Shown here one piece after another: positions 61,471 through 64,000 of a DNA stretch of 64,000 nucleotides. This DNA is from Azoarcus sp. Its GTDB lineage: Bacteria > Pseudomonadota > Gammaproteobacteria > Burkholderiales > Rhodocyclaceae. The stretch is taken from positions 1 to 64,000 of the forward strand of contig JAUSOD010000081.1 of the NCBI GenBank assembly GCA_030656215.1. The letters are read 5' to 3'. The notes under the pieces were generated by a model. That model was not told the origin of the DNA, made no database searches, and saw only the letters and a program-made list of their open reading frames with translations. Each line of letters starts with the position of its first letter. Position 1 is the stretch's first letter. The translations under genes were made by a program, and so were the position numbers.

Positions 61471-62319
61471 TCACGCCCGCGTGATCACAACCTCGGCGTA
61501 TTCGCTCGGTACCACCATCGCACCCGTGGTCGCGCGATTGAAGCGGGCGATCAGCGCGAGGAGGTCGTCGGTCAGCGCCGACTGTGCCGCAGGTTCCAGC
61601 GCTGCGTAGGTCTTGAGCACCGGGCCGTAGTAGGACTTGAACACGTGCAGCCAGTGCTCCGGCGAGCGATAGCGAAACACGAACTCGGTCGGCTCAACCC
61701 GGATCGACGCGGCTGCCGACCCGAACAGCTCCTCAATGCGCTGGTGCGTGCCCCACAAGGCCGGCGACTTGACCCCGGCCGGTGGCGGCATGTGCTTGCC
61801 GATGGTCTTGAACAGCTGGCCGATGAAGCCGTCCGGCGTCCAGTTGGCAAGTCCGATCTTGCCGCCGGGCCGGCACACCCGCGCCAGTTCGGCTGCGGCA
61901 CGCGCCTGATCGGGCGTGAACATCACGCCGAAGGTCGACATCACGACGTCGAAGCTGCCGCTGTCGAACGGCAGCGCTTCCGCGTCGGCGATCTCGAAAC
62001 CGATTTGCAGCCGGTCGGCGGCAGCACGCTCGCGGGCACGCTCGAGCAGGCTCGGGACGTAATCGCTCGCGACCACCTCGCACCAGCGGCGCGCCGCCGC
62101 CAGGGCCGCGTTGCCGTTGCCGGAAGCGACGTCGAGCACCTTCTGCCCGGCCTGGATGTCCAAGGTTTCGCAAAGTTGTTCACCGACGATCTGCAAGGTC
62201 GTGCCGACGATGGCGTAGTCGCCGGATGACCACGCACCTTGCTGGCGGGCTTTGACCGCGCTAAGGTCAATGGATGGGTTTACCGGTGTCCGGTCGGGGG
62301 TGGCATAGGATGTATCCAT
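61471..62319 (-). CDS. SAM-dependent methyltransferase, class I (UbiE/Methyltransf_11 type)
   Basis: A 282-residue protein. Motif I is VLDVASGNGNAALAAARR near residue 61, with the acidic end of beta-2 in VVASDYVP and the post-motif FDVVMSTFGVMF near 125, followed by LARVCRPGGKIGLANW. The substrate is unknown. It is divergent from the SARP-type regulator, which could control it. Confidence 0.83.
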   Translation of the reverse strand: MDTSYATPDRTPVNPSIDLSAVKARQQGAWSSGDYAIVGTTLQIVGEQLCETLDIQAGQKVLDVASGNGNAALAAARRWCEVVASDYVPSLLERARERAAADRLQIGFEIADAEALPFDSGSFDVVMSTFGVMFTPDQARAAAELARVCRPGGKIGLANWTPDGFIGQLFKTIGKHMPPPAGVKSPALWGTHQRIEELFGSAAASIRVEPTEFVFRYRSPEHWLHVFKSYYGPVLKTYAALEPAAQSALTDDLLALIARFNRATTGAMVVPSEYAEVVITRA

Positions 62320-62425
62320 GATGGTCTCCAGCAGCTTGATGGTTTTGACGGGGGCTCGCGTCCGGCTATCGATGTCCGCGCCGCAAGCCTGGAATCGAAT
62401 TTAGGACGCAGGGGTGGGAGCGCGC

Positions 62426-64000
62426 GTGGTAGCCGGCGTGGAAAAACACCAGATGGCGTCCGACCCTGCCGATCGATCGGCTGGAGATGGCTTTCGCCTG
62501 CAGGTGCAGCTGCTCGGACCGCTCGCGATTTACCGCCACGGGGTCGCCCTGCCCTTGCCGGCGTCGCGCAAGGTGCGCGCCGTGATCGCCTATCTCACAC
62601 TCGCGCCACGCGCCGTCGGGCGCGGCCACCTGTGCGAACTGCTGTGGGATATCCCCAACGATCCGCGTGGCGAACTGCGCTGGTGCCTCAGCAAGGTGCG
62701 AAGCGTGCTGGACGAACCGGACCGGCATCGGGTCGAGACCCGCGGTGACGGCATCACACTCGACCTGTCCGACTGTTTCGTCGACGTGCTTGAGATCGGA
62801 CGTGCGGCGCAGCAGGGAATCGATAGCCTCGCGCCGCAACGTCTGCGCGAATTGGCCGCGCTGTTTGCCGGTGACTTCCTCGAAGGGCTGGAGATCGACC
62901 GCAGTCCGGAGTTCAGCGGCTGGCTCACCGCGCAACGCTGCCGCCTGCGTGCCTGCCGTGCCGCCGTGCTCGAACATCTGGTGGCGAGCATCGCGCCCGA
63001 ATCGGACGAGGTGTTCGGCTATCTCGACCAGTTGCTGCGGCTCGCACCATTCGACCGCCGTGCCCACGCCATGCTGCTCAACGCGCTGGCGGCACGCGGT
63101 CGCATCCACGAGGGCGATGCACATGTGCTCGCGACCGTCCGCCTGTTCGAAGCCGAGGGCCTGGACGGAGCACCGCTGCGCGAGAGCTGGAAGCTTGCGC
63201 GGGGCCGGCAACACGCGCAATCCGAACCGTCGGACGTACTTGCGCTGTCGCTGCCCTCGCCCCTGATCCCCGCCGCGGCGGACGTGCTCCTCGACGCGGC
63301 GCGCCGCGCCTCGATCGCGGTGATGCCGTTTGCCGACCGCACCGGGGACACGAACAGTCGGCTCGCCGACGGCCTCGCGCACGATGTCATCACCCGCCTC
63401 GCCAAGCTGCGCAACCTGTTCGTGATCGCGCACGGCACCATGTCCGCACTCGGCGCACGCGGCGTTGGCAACGAGGAGGCGGGCCGCCTGTTGAATGTGG
63501 ATTATGTCGCCGGCGGATCGGTGCGGCGCAAGGCCGACCGCGTCAGCGTGACCGCCGAGCTGTGCGAAGCCCGCTCCGCCCGTATCGTGTGGACCGAGGA
63601 GTTCGAGCACAAGCTCGACGATGCGCTCGAAGTGCTCGACCAGATCGGCGACCGCATCGTCGCCTCGATCGCGAGCGAGATCGAACTGGCCGAGCGCAAT
63701 CGCGCCATTCTCAAACCGCCCACGTCGATGAACGCATGGGAGGCGTATCACCGCGGCCTGTGGCACATGTATCGCTACGAACCGCAACACAACCGCCAGG
63801 CCACGCAGTACTTCGAGATGGCAGCGCGCCTCGACCCCACCTGGGCACGCGCCCTGTCCGCGCTGTCCTTCACCCACTTCCAGAACGCCTTTCAACGCTG
63901 GACCGAGCGCGAGCCGGAAATCGAACACGCCTACCGGGCTGCCCAGCAAAGCCTCGTCGCCGACGATCGCGATCCGTCCGCGCACTGGGCGATGGGCCGC
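62426..64000 (+). CDS. SARP/BTAD-TolB-TPR regulator, N-terminal part (cut by window edge)
   Basis: At least 525 residues, open to the right edge. A winged-helix region of SARP type (LQVQLLGPLAIYRHGVALPL, then ELLWDIPNDPRGELRWCLS) is followed by a BTAD-like helical part, a TolB-N-like domain (SIAVMPFADRTGDTNSRLAD, then DYVAGGSVRRKADRVSVTAE) and the first TPR repeat (ATQYFEMAARLDPTWARALS). Such proteins are CadC- or adenylate-cyclase-like transcription regulators, often controlling adjacent genes. The GTG at 62426 has GGGAG 5 bases upstream; the ATG at 62453 is an alternative start. It diverges from the methyltransferase gene. Confidence 0.72.
   Translation, partial: MVAGVEKHQMASDPADRSAGDGFRLQVQLLGPLAIYRHGVALPLPASRKVRAVIAYLTLAPRAVGRGHLCELLWDIPNDPRGELRWCLSKVRSVLDEPDRHRVETRGDGITLDLSDCFVDVLEIGRAAQQGIDSLAPQRLRELAALFAGDFLEGLEIDRSPEFSGWLTAQRCRLRACRAAVLEHLVASIAPESDEVFGYLDQLLRLAPFDRRAHAMLLNALAARGRIHEGDAHVLATVRLFEAEGLDGAPLRESWKLARGRQHAQSEPSDVLALSLPSPLIPAAADVLLDAARRASIAVMPFADRTGDTNSRLADGLAHDVITRLAKLRNLFVIAHGTMSALGARGVGNEEAGRLLNVDYVAGGSVRRKADRVSVTAELCEARSARIVWTEEFEHKLDDALEVLDQIGDRIVASIASEIELAERNRAILKPPTSMNAWEAYHRGLWHMYRYEPQHNRQATQYFEMAARLDPTWARALSALSFTHFQNAFQRWTEREPEIEHAYRAAQQSLVADDRDPSAHWAMGR

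Overview
The window is high-GC proteobacterial DNA. Its gene content (a benzoyl/aryl-aldehyde type tungsten aldehyde oxidoreductase operon, a DmpR-controlled multicomponent phenol hydroxylase, a catechol meta-cleavage operon and DUF1302/DUF1329 proteins) most resembles a betaproteobacterial aromatic degrader of the Aromatoleum/Azoarcus/Thauera kind. That assignment is inference from gene content; no rRNA or other taxonomic marker is present.

Layout. 1-604: 5' part of a chemotaxis receptor. 0.8-6.5 kb (minus): aorA-aorB-aorC-aorD, a small unknown gene, tupB and tupC, i.e. a tungsten enzyme, its cofactor helper and two of the three parts of a tungstate importer. 6.7-14.7 kb: a complete AcoR-type sigma-54 activator, a PedF-like cytochrome and periplasmic binding protein behind a near-perfect sigma-54 promoter, a small cytochrome c, a DUF779 protein, an AldB/ExaC-type aldehyde dehydrogenase with its own sigma-54 promoter and upstream palindrome, and a second AcoR-like protein lacking GAFTGA and the DNA-binding helix. 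14.9-25.2 kb: mostly housekeeping or poorly known genes (ycaO, RIO1 kinase, aldo/keto reductase, arfB, a DUF411 protein and a metal-type two-component system).

25.4-33.1 kb (minus): meta-cleavage operon dmpC-E-H-I-F-G, a catechol 2,3-dioxygenase, a degenerate SDR and a tautomerase, ending in a clear intrinsic terminator. 33.4-42.6 kb: an accessory island of lower and uneven GC with a brnTA remnant, a two-gene operon of nitrilase-fold protein plus Rad50/SMC-like ATPase, a frameshifted (or translationally coupled) restriction endonuclease-nSTAND NTPase, and an HNH nuclease; REP-like palindromes lie at both ends. 42.8-51.5 kb: a pyrophosphatase-like gene, the phenol hydroxylase operon (ferredoxin, dmpB, K, L, M, N, O, P; minus) with a sigma-54 promoter, and its activator dmpR. 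51.6-60.5 kb: a USP-hemerythrin fusion, an RND/MMPL exporter, a YCF48 protein, DUF1329 and DUF1302 proteins and a divergent LysR regulator. 60.6-64.0 kb: CDGSH-like protein, secreted cupin, methyltransferase and the 5' part of a SARP/TolB-type regulator.

How it works together. Phenol is hydroxylated to catechol, cleaved by either of two extradiol dioxygenases, and the semialdehyde goes through the dehydrogenase/4-oxalocrotonate branch only (no dmpD hydrolase is present) to pyruvate and acetyl-CoA. DmpR and sigma-54 should drive the hydroxylase. A two-part LysR operator with identical geometry lies upstream of both dmpC and the DUF1302 operon, 26 kb apart, suggesting that one LysR protein controls the lower pathway and the envelope genes. 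The island between the two catabolic operons carries the best candidate for an undescribed system: the nitrilase-fold/SMC-like ATPase pair.
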